NCBI GenBank assembly: GCA_012295275.1
Contig: CM022676.1
Coordinates: 18,688,689-18,733,688 of the forward strand
Length of the DNA stretch: 45,000 bases
From: Chrysomallon squamiferum
Lineage: Eukaryota; Mollusca; Gastropoda; Neomphalida; Peltospiridae
Direction of reading: 5' to 3'
Position 1 is the first letter of the stretch. Each line of letters starts with the position of its first letter. The notes beneath the pieces were generated by a model. That model had not been told where the DNA came from, made no database searches, and worked only from the letters and a program-made list of their open reading frames with translations. Below are positions 23,251 to 35,300 of this stretch, in pieces. The translations under genes were made by a program, and so were the position numbers.

Positions 23251-23990
23251 TATTACTTAATTATTTTAATCTCACAGTACCTTATTAACTGTCGACATTA
23301 ACAAATAAAATGGTTTAACTTGGGGACTGTTCTGTTTATTTATTAATAAAAGTCTTAAAACTATTTTTAAACTTTTAACTGAGCAGCTGATCCTTGCTTG
23401 GTGGAGGCAGGTGGTCAAGTTCAGTTTCTGTCTCTTTGTGAAAGGTTACCAGACACAGTTTAAACATGACTAGATAAAACAATTTACATATCATATAAAT
23501 CACTAACACCCCCCACCTTCAAACTGGCAGCTGTTTACAGGGATGGATTATAAAGGGGGGATCCCAGTTGCATGAAAACACCTCTACATTAAAAAAAAAA
23601 AATGAAAACAAATAATACAAATTTATGTCCACATATTATGGATGTAATTCGAACTGAACTGGTTGCCAGCTTCACAGTTTGGTTTGCTGACTCTGTAGAT
23701 ATTGCAGCAAGCATTGACAAAGAGATAATAAATCCAGGAACAGAGATCAGACAGTTTCAAATTACTTGCATGCTGCTTTGAAAACCTCCCCTTAGCTAAA
23801 ATACAGTCCACCCTGCTGTTTATGTCTGCTGCTGAAACAGACTGTTTTGAATTGAAATCTGTTTTTTCTCTTTTAAAAACAAAATAAACTACTGAACATT
23901 CTGCCTCTTCTGTTATTTATTCATGCATTCAATGCATTATGTATTTTGTTTTGTTTGTTGTATATTACCATTAAATAAATAAATGAAATA

Positions 23991-24592
23991 CAGTCGTACT
24001 CGTCTTACGAGTGCCCCGACTTACGAGTTTTCCGAGTGACGAGCGGTCGCCCTGTTGAGTTTTTATTTCAGTTGCGACCAGAATCCGAGTTACGAGCCAG
24101 CTTCAGATACGCAGCCGCTAGTTGACGCAACGAACAACACAACATCCGTCCAGCATCCCGCGTATTACTCGTTTACATCACGTGGTTACCTCGCCGTTGA
24201 AGCATCTCTTTTGTGTTGTGCTCGCGTTTTGTGCAGTATTTTGTCAACTTTCCATGGATTCTAAGAAAGTGAGTGCAAAGGACAGTACTGAGAAGAAGAA
24301 GTCGATGATGTCCGTTGAATTAAAGATTGAATTCATAGAATAACATGAGCGAGGTGTAGATGTAGTCGACTTGCCTAGGCAGTATGAACGTAGTCCTTCT
24401 AGTAGAAGTTCTGCGATTTGTACTGTGCTGAAGCAGAAGGAGTTGATACAGGATTTAACTCTAGCCAAAGCCTGGAACGGATCAATGGTATTTCAGTTAA
24501 TTTCAGTTGGGAAAATTGATTTGATATACGAGCAAATTCCGTTACGAACTCGGTCACGGAACAAATTAAACTCGTAAGACGAGGCAGCACTG
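23991..24592 (+). mobile_element. Tigger/pogo-type non-autonomous DNA transposon (602 bp)
   Basis: The ends are CAGTCGTACTCGTCTTACGA (23991 on) and the inverted equivalent (CTCGTAAGACGAGG ... ACTG, to 24592), flanked by TA on both sides (23989-23990, 24593-24594). CAGT termini and a TA target duplication are characteristic of pogo/Tigger elements of the Tc1/mariner superfamily. Subterminal CTTACGAG motifs recur inside the 5' end. The interior keeps only the start of a transposase (24254-24451), which then joins directly to the 3' terminal region. This is an internal deletion of the DDE catalytic part. Confidence 0.88.
24254..24451 (+). pseudogene. Tigger transposase relic: broken CENP-B-type HTH
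   Basis: From ATG 24254 the frame encodes a Lys-rich start and then SVELKIEFIE, an in-frame TAA (24341-24343), and in the same frame HERGVDVVDLPRQY and AICTVLKQKELIQ. This order matches the N-terminal CENPB_N/pogo DNA-binding HTH of Tigger transposases. The second HTH and the DDE domain are absent. The stop codon and deletion make it non-functional as a transposase. Confidence 0.82.
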
Positions 24593-24599
24593 TATATGT

Positions 24600-24867
24600 A
24601 TACATAATAGCAGTAATGATGATGATGATGATAATAATAGTAATAAAATCATAAAAACAGTACAATGTGGTGAAATATTTACGATCTTTTTCTGATTTGC
24701 TGAAACGAACGTTGTTTTTTTATTTACAGTAATATGGGTTAGAAACAGTTCAGATTGACATGGGAAAATACAAAGAAGAGAAGAAGAAGATTTAGAAAAT
24801 AAATACAATATCAATAACAAATAAAATTAAGAATATGAGAATAAAAGTAATTTTCATCAACATTATA

Positions 24868-24910
<43 letters not shown>

Positions 24911-24912
24911 CG
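24600..24912 (+). repeat. (GAT)n, AAG-rich and (AAT)n tracts
   Basis: Short triplet repeats at about 24617-24640 and 24868-24910 with AT-rich unique sequence between. 24913-25720 contains a (TG)n tract (about 25122-25190) and a palindromic TGACGTCA (25009-25016) but no gene that can be supported. Confidence 0.8.
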
Positions 24913-25719
24913 TGAATATTTAAAAACAAAACAAAAAAACAAGAACTCCCAAAAATACTGAACAATTCGTACTCTAGTTTCGGGAAAGAAGGCAACCATT
25001 TTGTTCAGTGACGTCATTAATGATAACGGACGTTACGCAATAATGAGATCTACAATGGATACCTTTTTGCAAGGAGTCAGTTTTCCACTTTTATTTACCC
25101 AGTCACGAGTATCATATAATGAATTGTGTGTGTGTTTGTGTGTGTGTATCTGTGTGTATGTGTGTGTGTGTGTCTGTGTGTGTGCGTGTGCGTGCCGCTA
25201 CAGACAGCTAAACAAAAGAATGTTTTTGCCGCATTGCATTCTGGGTAAAATAAAAAATGTCTTCGTTACGGATAAATCCAGTTTAGAACTGTTTATGTGA
25301 CAATCATCTTTCCTGTTTGGATTGTATCGTTACTTCAGTTACAAGTCATGATCGCGTGATATAATGTGGCTGAATTATTCTTGTTTAGTCACCGGATTAT
25401 CCACCAGGGCTAAAATACATTCAAATCCGTGCATTTTGTACAACCACCATTATTAAAAATTACATCGTGTAAATAAATCTTATGAATTATTTGTTTAATG
25501 TTGAATCCTTTCTTCTGTTTCTTTCTTCTTTTTCTTTTTTCTTTAATTATTTTCAAAATTATTATTTCGATTATTGTATTGTTATTACTCCTCCTACTAC
25601 TGTTATTAATTAATTAGTTAATTAATTAAATTTATTTTTATTTTATTTTATTTTTTTATTACTATTGTTGTTGTTGTTATTATTGAATTAAATGAGCTTA
25701 GGAAGGGTTTTAGTGTTAT

Positions 25720-25721
<2 letters not shown>

Positions 25722-25773
<52 letters not shown>

Positions 25774-25790
25774 ATAATAATAATAATAAT
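25722..25790 (+). repeat. (ACT)n-(AAT)n microsatellite
   Basis: About 17 pure ACT units followed by AAT units. 25800-26060 beyond it has a bottom-strand open stretch and a donor-like CTACAG|GTAAGT (bottom strand, about 26056) but no gene model. Confidence 0.9.
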
Positions 25791-26164
25791 ACTAAAACTA
25801 TCAGGTGCTGATTAAGGAGCAAGAAGTGTTTGTGGTGTGAGATATTCGGAGTGTTACGAGTTGATGCTTCACTGAGAAAACGTCCAGAAAAAACGTCCAG
25901 GGACAGATCTTCTTTCTTACTGTCACTCTGTTCAGTTGTGGGTGGAGTGTTTACATACAGAGGAACACCCCCCCACACACACACACACACACAAAACAAC
26001 GTGGAACCACACCTGTATTGATTAGCACATGCACAGTAATCATTATCATACTTACCTGTAGTCACGCTTGACTTGTCTAATCAGTGAACCGTTTTATTCC
26101 GCAAATATACAAAAAAACAAAAAAAAAATATCAGAATGAAAAATGTTTTCTTCTTCATATCCAT

Positions 26165-26197
26165 CTACTACTACTACTACTACTACTACTACTGCTG

Positions 26198-26232
<35 letters not shown>

Positions 26233-26328
26233 GCTGCTGCTACTACTACTACTACTACTATTACCACTACTGCTACTACTACTACTATTACTACTACTAC
26301 TACTATTACTACTACTACTACTACCACA

Positions 26329-26362
<34 letters not shown>

Positions 26363-26363
26363 T

Positions 26364-26395
<32 letters not shown>

Positions 26396-26560
26396 TTACT
26401 ACTATTACAACTACTACTACTACTACCACTACCACTACTTCTACTATTACTACTACTATTACTTCTACTACTACTATTACTACTACTATTACAACTACTA
26501 CTACTACTACTACTATTATTATTATTATTATTATTGTTGTTATTATTATTGTACTAGTAC
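26165..26560 (+). repeat. ~390-bp (ACT)n array grading into (ATT)n
   Basis: Almost continuous ACT triplets with GCT, ATT, CCA and TCT variants. It is open in several frames on both strands, giving Leu-, Thr-, Tyr- or Val-rich spurious frames. 26561-27980 contains (TG)n (26808-26830), (ATT)n (27018-27082), GAT/AAC-rich DNA (27160-27330) and AT-rich unique sequence, with no gene. Confidence 0.95.
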
Positions 26561-26802
26561 AATAACAATCAATATCCCTTACTGTCACTGCAGCTACCTC
26601 TGCTGCTACAACAACTGTAATCAAAAACAGCACCCAGTGAATCACCTGAAAACAAACAATAGGATTAAACGTTTTCTGTTTTGTGTAGAAAGTCGTAGAA
26701 AGTTAATTAGCTGTAACGTCATGTCGTTTCGCTTGAATTATTATTATTATATTTATGTTTTATTTATTATTATTATTATTTTTATATTTACTTTCTAGTG
26801 TC

Positions 26803-26833
<31 letters not shown>

Positions 26834-27013
26834 GTGGTTATTTGTTTGTAGATTACAAACCAAACACAGTCACTCACATCAAAGCAGTGAATGTTATAAA
26901 TTGTTTATTTTGTTACGTGACTCAGTTAGCTGTCTACAATGCTAACTGAACTTATTGAAAAACTGTTTATTTATTTCTAGTGCACAAAAAACATTCTGTT
27001 GATTTTTCAATAC

Positions 27014-27063
<50 letters not shown>

Positions 27064-27421
27064 TATTATTATTATTATTATTTTATGTTTTTCGTTTTGT
27101 TTGAATTGTTGTTTCGCTTTAACAATCATTCAGAAAACTGAACTGAACTCTTTAGTCCTGATGATGATGGTGTTGATGATGATGATGATGATAGCAACAA
27201 AAACAACAGTAACAACAACAGTAATAATAAAATAATAATAATAATTATGACGATGATGATGACAACAATGACAAAAACAACAACAACAATGACGACGATT
27301 ATGATGTTGATGATAACTAACAAACTAACTAAATAAATAAATAAATAAAAAACTCTTTTACGAACGGATCACAAATGACGTCATATTTTCTGAGAAGTTC
27401 GTTGATTTCCGACAGAATTTC

Positions 27422-27437
27422 TTATGAATATTCATAA
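27422..27437. promoter_or_regulatory. 16-bp perfect palindrome near a CRE
   Basis: TTATGAATATTCATAA is a perfect inverted repeat 39 bases after a palindromic TGACGTCA (27376-27383), in a slightly CpG-richer stretch downstream of the FReD gene. A similar pairing of TGACGTCA with GAATATTCATA occurs at 43548-43586. Function is unknown. Confidence 0.3.
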
Positions 27438-27924
27438 CTTCATCTCCTTCTATCCTCGAATAACGTTGTAAAACATTTGCTGTTTTAACTTATTTACATA
27501 TTAATAAACAAACAAAAAACTAACGTCTGATTTTTAAGGAAAAAATACAACAAAAGTCATTTTTTAAAGACACAAAATATTTTTAATTTCTCAAAAATTA
27601 AATTATTAAAGAGGCAAAAAATTTCTCGCCACAATAAATAAATAAATAAATAAAAATCAAATCTGGATAGGTACACGGATGAATAAATATATAGCTAACT
27701 TGACAGTCAGACAGATACACAGATACTCATATAGGACAATATATACATACATTGATAGATAAATATATATGTGACAGATGTACAGGGAGATAGACAGGCA
27801 TACAGATTGTAATAGTAACAATAACAATAACCATGATGTTGATGATGATAATAATAATAACAACAATAACAACATCAAACTGTTTTATTTTTCAGTAAAT
27901 TAAATGAAAGATACAGAATTATTA

Positions 27925-27930
27925 TTTATT
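27925..27930 (-). terminator. Candidate poly(A) signal of the PAN-FReD gene
   Basis: TTTATT on the top strand gives AATAAA on the gene strand 57 bases beyond the stop codon at 27987-27989. Confidence 0.5.
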
Positions 27931-27986
27931 CTTCACTACGTCACTTCTCATCTGGAGTGAAAACCAGTTTTGTGTTCATTAACCCT

Positions 27987-30576
27987 TTAACCGTCAACTG
28001 TCAGCTGACCAGCCGGTCGTATTTTCATCTGGGTTCGGGAGGGGTTCGCGCCAAACGAATTCCACATGCTGCAGTAGTCGCTGTTGCCACACGGCTGACG
28101 TCCGTTGAGGTGAGCGACCCCGCAGCCGCGGTACCACCACCCGCTTCTGTAGAGAAGAGCACAGCTGCCGCTGTAGTCGTCGTTGTCGCTGTTAGCAGCG
28201 CTGAACCGCTGCCCATTGTGAGACGCAGTGAAGTCATCATCTGAAAGAGAAAGCCGACAGCGTGACGTCAGCAGACTAAGTTGTGACGTCAGTAGACGAA
28301 GTTGTGACGTCAGTAGACTAAGCTGTGACGTCGTCGTTCTTTGTATTAAAGCAATAGTAATTAATCAGCCAAATAAATAGATAAAGAAAGAAAGAAAGTA
28401 GGAAAGAAAGAAAGAAGAACAAAGTAAAGAATAAATTGTGTAATCCTATAAAGATATGTTCTGTTTCCAAAGAAATAATCACAAATTGTAACTATATGAA
28501 AAAAACAAAAAAAAAATACTGCAACAACAACGACAACAGAACTAATAACTGCAATGATAACATTAATAATAGTAACTGTTTACTACTACTACTACTACTA
28601 CTACGACTTATAATAAAAATAATAATAATAATAATAATCGTAATAATAACAACAACGTGAACAGTAGTAGAAGTAATGGTAGTAACAGCAGTAGTAGTAG
28701 AAGTAGCAAATATAAAGATAACAGAAGCGGTAACATTGCTAGTTATAATAACAGAGGTGTCAGAACTAAAAATAGGACTAGATACGTAACGCAAGTTATA
28801 AATAGATTTCTCACTAATGTTAGCCTCATAAGGGCCTCCTACGCTTAATCTATATTTATCCTCCGGGCCGGAGATACGGAAGTGGTTGTATCGTATTGTA
28901 CCATTTTGTCCCGTTCCAAGCTCGAGATCAATCTGTAGCTCGTAGCGTTTCTGATTGGTTAGTGCGTAGAGGTACTGGTTTCCTGGTAAAAAGAAATCAA
29001 AGTAAATGTTTGTCTGTCTGTTTACCTGTTTTCTCATCTGTCACATATAAATATTGTTATACATGTTCCCATCATACAGCGAGTTAAATTATACATGTTT
29101 TTTAAACACGTGGACAGAACTACGTGTACGTTCACGTCATACAGTCAGTTAATTAAAACATTGTTTTCTGTTTTAGACGTAGCTGCACGAGACGTTGTTA
29201 CTAAGGGTTACAGTTCTTTAACAATGACGTCACAGCTGTCAAATAACGCTGATGTTATGTGCAGATCGAGTATGCAGTACATAATTAGGAACTAATTTTC
29301 TGTTATCTTGTATTCGTCTGTTTAGGTAGGTACGCAAGCATGTATGCATGTATGTATGTTTGTATGTATGTATGTTTGTATGTATGTATGTTTGTATGTA
29401 TGTATGTATGTATGTATGTATGTATGTTTGTATGTATGTATCTATGTATGTGTGTATGTACGTACGTATGTATGTATGTAAGTGGGATACACACACACTC
29501 ATACTCGCGTATGTGCTTATTTGCATGTATGTACTACGTATGTGTATGTATGTATGTAGGTAGGTAGATATTTACATATGTATGTGTGTATGTACATATG
29601 TATCTATATATGCGTGTGTGGGGGGTGTGTGTGTGTACGTACCTAACCAAAACTCGTTTGTTATATTTCCAAATCCAGTTTCATATTCAGTCCACGATCT
29701 GTAGAAATCTTCCGACCCATTGTTCCTCCTCTGTATTACCTTCATAACAATAACAATAATAACAACAACGACGATAACAACAACAACAACAACAACAATA
29801 ATAATAATAAGATGAAGAAGAAGATGAATGATAGTGATCATCATCACGGTGTCGATGATAATGATAATAATGATAATGATAATGGTAAGTCTAATAAGAA
29901 TATCTAACAGTAGGACAAGCTTTTAGAATTACAAATGTTGGAGTCGAGTATTATTTACACTGTTACTACTTCCACAACTAGAAACCGCTACCACTTCTAT
30001 TACTACCTCTACTACTGATGTTATTACTACTTACACTAACAGTTGTAGTAGCAGTAGTCACCGAACCAGTTACAGTAGCAGTAGTAGTGCTAGTGCTACA
30101 GTAGCGTTTATACCTGTGGTGAAGTCGTAGTTGTATGTACAGTAACACTTACCAACCACAGGTCTTCGTCGAAGTATCCCTCAGTGACAGGCAGTGCTGA
30201 CGTCGTGTCTGACATCGTTGTTGTGTTGATTGTATGAACTCCAGCAGAGGTTGGCCACACAAAACATTCGACTATCCGAACATCATCCCCGGCATTATTT
30301 ACTACAGCTGTAAAACAATATGTGTGTATACATACACACACATACATACACAGACACATATACGTACATATTCATATGTGTGTGTGTGTGTGTGTGTATG
30401 CGCGCGCACATTTGGGTGGTTAAAAAATAATGCAATAAACGTTTATATCTCCAAAACAAAATCAAATAAAACATGATAAAAAAAGAATAATAATAAAATA
30501 AAATAATAATAAATGAAAAAAAAAAAAAAAAAAGAACTGATAAAATTCAGTTAAAACGTTAATGAAACAAAGTTAA

Positions 30577-30607
<31 letters not shown>

Positions 30608-31015
30608 AAACTACAGCAAAAATAATGATAAAAATTATGGTAATAATAAAAAGATGATGATTATGATAATGATGATGATAAATGATGATTTTCACTTACC
30701 AAACCCTTTCGTATTATCTTCATGACGAAGAGACAGACATGCAAACGAAGAGTTGTAGAGGAAACAAGATTTGCTGTTGTAGTTGTAAAAATAGGCGTTG
30801 CAGTTGTCGCTGTACAGTCGCGTACACATCGTCGCACACCGTAAAGACGTAGTGACGCCGTATTTGACGGAAGTCGCGGTTTCTATGGGAACCGAGTTGA
30901 AATTAATCGCTTTGAAATGGGAAGTGTGACACTCGGCTGCAAGAGGTGGAAAGAAAGTCGACAGAAGAAAAATCAGCTTCGTTGTCAAGGCAACGCATTT
31001 CACGTTAAAACTCAT
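27987..31015 (-). CDS. Secreted PAN/apple + fibrinogen C-terminal domain (FReD) protein
   Basis: Five exons (31015-30700, 30307-30153, 29739-29643, 28982-28815, 28240-27987) join in phases 1, 0, 1, 1 to give 329 residues. Residues 1-27 form a signal peptide (hydrophobic LIFLLSTFF, then PPLAA). Residues 29-105 form a PAN/apple module with six Cys (29, 60, 64, 72, 84, 93). A fibrinogen domain follows from about 118: [39 protein letters not shown], the calcium-site-like SDNDD (263-267), and [13 protein letters not shown] (280-292), which fits the PROSITE fibrinogen C-terminal signature. It ends with TQMKIRP. Such proteins are extracellular lectin-like or matrix factors, often in innate immunity. 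Oddly, Cys120 lacks its usual partner because the CDMETDGGGW-type segment reads GYFDEDLW; an extra pair (296, 302) is present. The exon 3 acceptor (tatgaag) is poor in pyrimidines, but the protein continuity supports it. Confidence 0.92.
28262..28333 (-). repeat. Four 21-bp repeats with CRE and branch-point-like motif
   Basis: TGACGTCA occurs at 28263, 28284 and 28305, and TGACGTCG at 28326, exactly 21 bases apart, just upstream of the last acceptor (28241) of the PAN-FReD gene. On the gene strand each full unit reads TCTACTGACGTCAC or TCTGCTGACGTCAC, so it contains CTGAC, a metazoan branch-point-like sequence. The copy nearest the acceptor is about 25 bases from it. Confidence 0.9.
29225..29232. 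promoter_or_regulatory. Palindromic CRE (TGACGTCA) in FReD intron 3
   Basis: Perfect 8-base cAMP-response-element palindrome inside intron 3 of the PAN-FReD gene. Other single copies are at 25009, 27376, 32030 and 43548. Confidence 0.35.
29340..29640 (+). repeat. (TATG)n microsatellite
   Basis: About 230 bases of TATG/TTTG tetranucleotides with one unique interruption. It continues as TATG/GTAGG up to the exon 3 donor (29643) of the PAN-FReD gene. Confidence 0.92.
29748..30110 (+). repeat. AAC, AAT, GAT and (ACT)-rich DNA of FReD intron 2
   Basis: The whole 413-base intron 2 is triplet-rich low-complexity sequence: AAC/AAT (29748-29810), GAT (29815-29885) and CTACT/AGTAGC (29960-30110). Confidence 0.8.
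30311..30699 (+). repeat. CA/TG and AAAT repeats of FReD intron 1
   Basis: Intron 1 contains (CATA/CACA)n, (TG)n at about 30377-30398, a poly(A) run at about 30516-30532 and (AATA)n at about 30576-30608. No other feature was seen. Confidence 0.8.
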
Positions 31016-31050
31016 TTCTGCGGCTGTTGGCGCTTGTTTTTCCTTCGTTG

Positions 31051-31077
31051 TTTTTTTTTTTTTTTTTTTTTTTTTTT
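31051..31077 (-). repeat. 27-base homopolymer in the FReD 5' leader
   Basis: T27 on the top strand is A27 on the gene strand, 35 bases before the FReD start codon (31015). If transcription starts upstream, the mRNA leader has a poly(A) tract. The frame of the ATG happens to be open upstream through it for 41 codons to 31138. Confidence 0.85.
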
Positions 31078-31462
31078 CGCTTTTCTTCCAACCAGTGAAC
31101 GGATCAGTAAAGACGATGATGTCTTCAGCGTAATTCACGAATATCGCAAAGGACGAGATTACGAAAACCTAGCATGTGACGTGAAACATCTCCGTTTTTG
31201 TCACGTCTGCTTTTACTGTTAACATTGTTTAATGCATCTCTCGTCAACATTCGTCTTCCTCTTTATTACTCGTAAATTAAAACGATAAATTAATTGTCAG
31301 TATTGAGATCATTTACACTTGAATAACTTCATCATCTGTCTACATCTGTATCTATATAAAAAACATCTAATCATTATTAATTTCTTTTTGTTGTTGTTCT
31401 ATAAATATTTTATTAATAGCATCGGTCCAATGAGCTCTAATAAAAAAATCACAAGCACTCAT

Positions 31463-31628
<166 letters not shown>

Positions 31629-32351
31629 TGAGGCTCACCACGCTGCATTGGGTTGATCAAACATTAGACTCAGTGAACAATAAACATTTAATTAGACGTT
31701 TTCAGCTGCTAAATCAGTGGAGACGAAAGTTATTGCAGACTGAAATATCATTTTATTGGCTGCGTGACTGCGTCGTCAATTAATTCGAGTAGTCATGTTT
31801 GTAATCGTCACACTTTGATCTTCATTTCATAATTCTTTCTGTTTCTGGGCGAGGAATCAATATAAAAATCAAAGAAACGAGTATTTTTTTTTAAAAACTG
31901 TGTGCAAGCAGTAACGATTATTGTTTTCACCAGTAGATTTCCTTTGCACTTGTTTGTAAATAGTTAACGAGCACGTTATGATTTACGATTAATATCACTG
32001 AACAGAAGAATATGTTAATTACGTCATTGTGACGTCAGTGATATGCATGTTTCTTTCTTAGTTTTTTTACAGTTTTCCGGTTTCGCTGAATGCAAATTAA
32101 GAAAATGTCCTAGGCATGAATGATCTTGATTGATATGATGAAACAAGTTGCAGAGAAAACTTTCAGTAAATTCTTGCTTCACGATATTTAAATACAAACA
32201 ACATGCATCACATTCCACAAAATTATGATTATTATTATTATTTTGTTTTGCTTGACATCTTTCGTGTTTATTAGTGTCACGGGACCGTTTCTTTGAAAAT
32301 TTCTTTTTCAGAGACAGAATCATAAATAATTAAAAATCTGGTCAAATCCTC

Positions 32352-35300
32352 ATTTTGTCCGCTATTATCACTACCACTATTACTATTACAACTACTATAC
32401 TACAACCATTAGCCTACTATTACTACTATTACAACAACTACTATTACTACTATCACTACGTCATTGGTGTCAGTATAACAACGACTGCTATTACTACTAT
32501 TACAAAAACTACTGTTACTACTATCAGTACGTCATTGCTGTCAGTATAACAACGACTGCTATTACTACTACTACAACAACTACTATTACTACTATCAGTA
32601 CGTCATTGCTGTCAGTATAACAACGACTGCTATTACTACTACTACAACAAGTACTGTTACTACTATCAGTACGGCATTGATGTCAGTATAACAACGACTG
32701 CTATTACTACTACTACAACAACTACTATTACTACTATCAGTACGTCATTGCTGTCAGTATTACAACGACTGCTATTACTACTATTACCACAACTACTACT
32801 ACTACTATCAGTACGTCATTGGTGTCAGTATAACAACGACTGCTATTACTACTACTACAACAACTACTATTACTACTACTACAACAACTACTATTACTAC
32901 TATCAGTACGTCATTGTTGTCAGTATAACAACGACTGCTATTACTACTACTACTACAACAACTACTATTACTACTATCAGTACGTCATTCTTGTACTAAC
33001 ACCAATGACGTACTGATAGTAGTAATGGTAGTTGTTGTAGTAGTAGTAATAGCAGTCGTTGTTATAGTGACTGCTATTACTACTACTACAACAACTGCTG
33101 TCACTTCTATCAGTACGTCATTGCTGTCAGTATAACAACGACTGCTATTACTATTACAACGACTGCTATTACTACTATTACAACAACTACTGTTACTATT
33201 ATCAGTACGTCATTGGTGTCTGTATAACAACGACTGCTATTACTACTACTACTACAACTCCTGTTACTATTATCAGTACGTCATTGGTGTCAGTATAACA
33301 ACGACTGCTATTACTACTATTACAACAACTACTATTACTACAATCAGTATGTCATTGCTGTCAGTATAACAACGACTGCTATTACTACTATTACAACAAC
33401 TACTATTACTACTATCAGTACGTCATTGCTGTCAGTATAACAACGACTGCTATTACTACTATTACAACAACTACTATTACTACTATCAGTCCGTCATTGC
33501 TGTCAGTATAACAACGACTGCTATTACTACTATTACAACAACTACGGTTACTACTATCAGTCCGTCATTGCTGTCAGTATAACAACGACTGCTATTACTA
33601 CTACTACAACAACTGTTACTACTATCAGTCCGTCATTGCTGTCAGTATAACAACGACTGCTATTACTACTACTACAACAACTACTACTACTACTATCAGT
33701 ACGTCATTGCTGTCAATATAACAACGACTGCTACTACTATTACAACAACTACTACTACTACTATCAGTACGTCATTGTTGTCAGTATAACAACGACTGCT
33801 ATTACTACTACTACAACTACTATTACTACTATCAGTACGTCATTGCTGTCAGTATAACAACGACTGCTATTACTACTACTACTACAACTCCTGTTACTAC
33901 TATCAGTACGTCATTGATGTCAGTATAACAACGACTGCTATTACTACTATTACCACAACTACTATTACTACTATCAGTACGTCATTGATGTCAGTATAAC
34001 AACGACTGCTATTACTACTACTACAACAACTACTATTACTACTATCAGTACGTCATTGATGTCAGTATAACAACGACTGCTATTACTACTACTACAACAA
34101 GTACTATTACTACTATCAGTACGTCATTGATGTCAGTATAACAACGACTGCTATTACTACTACAACAACGACTATTACTACTATCAGTACGTCATTGATG
34201 TCAGTATAACAACGACTGCTATTACTACTATTACAACTACTATTACTACTATCAGTACGACATTGCTGTCAGTATTACAACGACTGCTATTACTACTATT
34301 ACAACTACTACTACTACTACTATCAGTACGTCAGTGATGTCAGTATAACAACGACTGCTATTACTACTACTACAACTACTACTACTACTATCAGTACGTC
34401 ATTGATGTCAGTATAACAACGACTGCTATTACTACTACTACTACAACTCCTGTTACTACTATCAGTACGTCATTGGTGTCAGTATAACAATGACTGCTAT
34501 TACTACTATTACAACAACTACTGTTACTACTATCAGTACGTCATTGGTGTCAGTATTACAACGACTGCTATTACTACTATTACAACAACTACTGTTACTA
34601 CTATCAGTACGACATTGCTGTCAGTATAACAACGACTGCTATTACTACTACTACTACTATCAGTACGCCATTGCTGTCAGTATAACAACGACTGCTATTA
34701 CTACTATTACAACAACTACTATTACTACTATCAGTACGCCATTGCTGTCAGTATAACAACGACTGCTATTATTACTACTACAACAACTACTATTACTACT
34801 ATCAGTACGTCATTGCTGTCAGTATAACAACGACTGCTATTACTACTACTACTACAACTACTATTACTACTATCAGTACGCCATTGCTGTCAGTATAACA
34901 ACGACTGCTATTACTACTATTACAACAACTACTGTTACTACTATCAGTACGTCATTGATGTCAGTATAACAACGACTGCTATTACTACTATTACAACAAC
35001 TACTGTTACTACTATCAGTACGTCATTGATGTCAGTATAACAACGACTGCTATTACTACTATTACAACAACTACTGTTACTACTATCAGTACGTCATTGC
35101 TGTCAGTATAACAACGACTGCTATTACTACTATTACAACAACTACTATTACAACAACTACTACTACTATTATCAGTACGACATTGCTGTCAGTGTAACAA
35201 CGACTGCTATTACTACTACTACTACAACTCCTGTTACTATTATCAGTACGTCATTGCTGTCAGTATAACAAGGACTGCTATTACTACTACTACAACAACG

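Noticed and set aside
23376-23475. Bottom-strand ~30-codon frame after a good-looking acceptor (gttttatctag)
   Set aside because: It ends in a stop before the exon at 22887 and cannot be joined to it; too short to support alone.
23623-23822. Open frames on both strands (top MDVIRTELVASF..., bottom ...CSWIYYLFVNACCNIYRV)
   Set aside because: Both look slightly protein-like and the bottom one faintly recalls transposase segments, but there is no start, splice or repeat-end evidence. Possibly an old mobile-element remnant.
24934-25017. Possible start MVAFFPETRVRIVQ on the bottom strand beside a CRE
   Set aside because: No clear donor follows and the frame runs into AAT repeats.
25808-26060. 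Bottom-strand open stretch (VPLYVNTPPTTEQSDSKKED...) and donor CTACAG|GTAAGT
   Set aside because: No acceptor could be placed and the neighbouring frame has stops; may be an untranslated exon of the gene ending at 22753, but unsupported.
26084-26798. Long Leu-, Thr-, Tyr- or Val-rich frames on both strands
   Set aside because: Products of the (ACT)n array; the same holds for the Ile/Leu/Asn-rich frames in ATT/AAT repeats (4011-4359, 12811-13248, 17838-18298, 44307-44532).
27957-28244. 95-residue top-strand frame
   Set aside because: Antisense shadow of the last FReD exon, whose bottom-strand frame has the fibrinogen signature.
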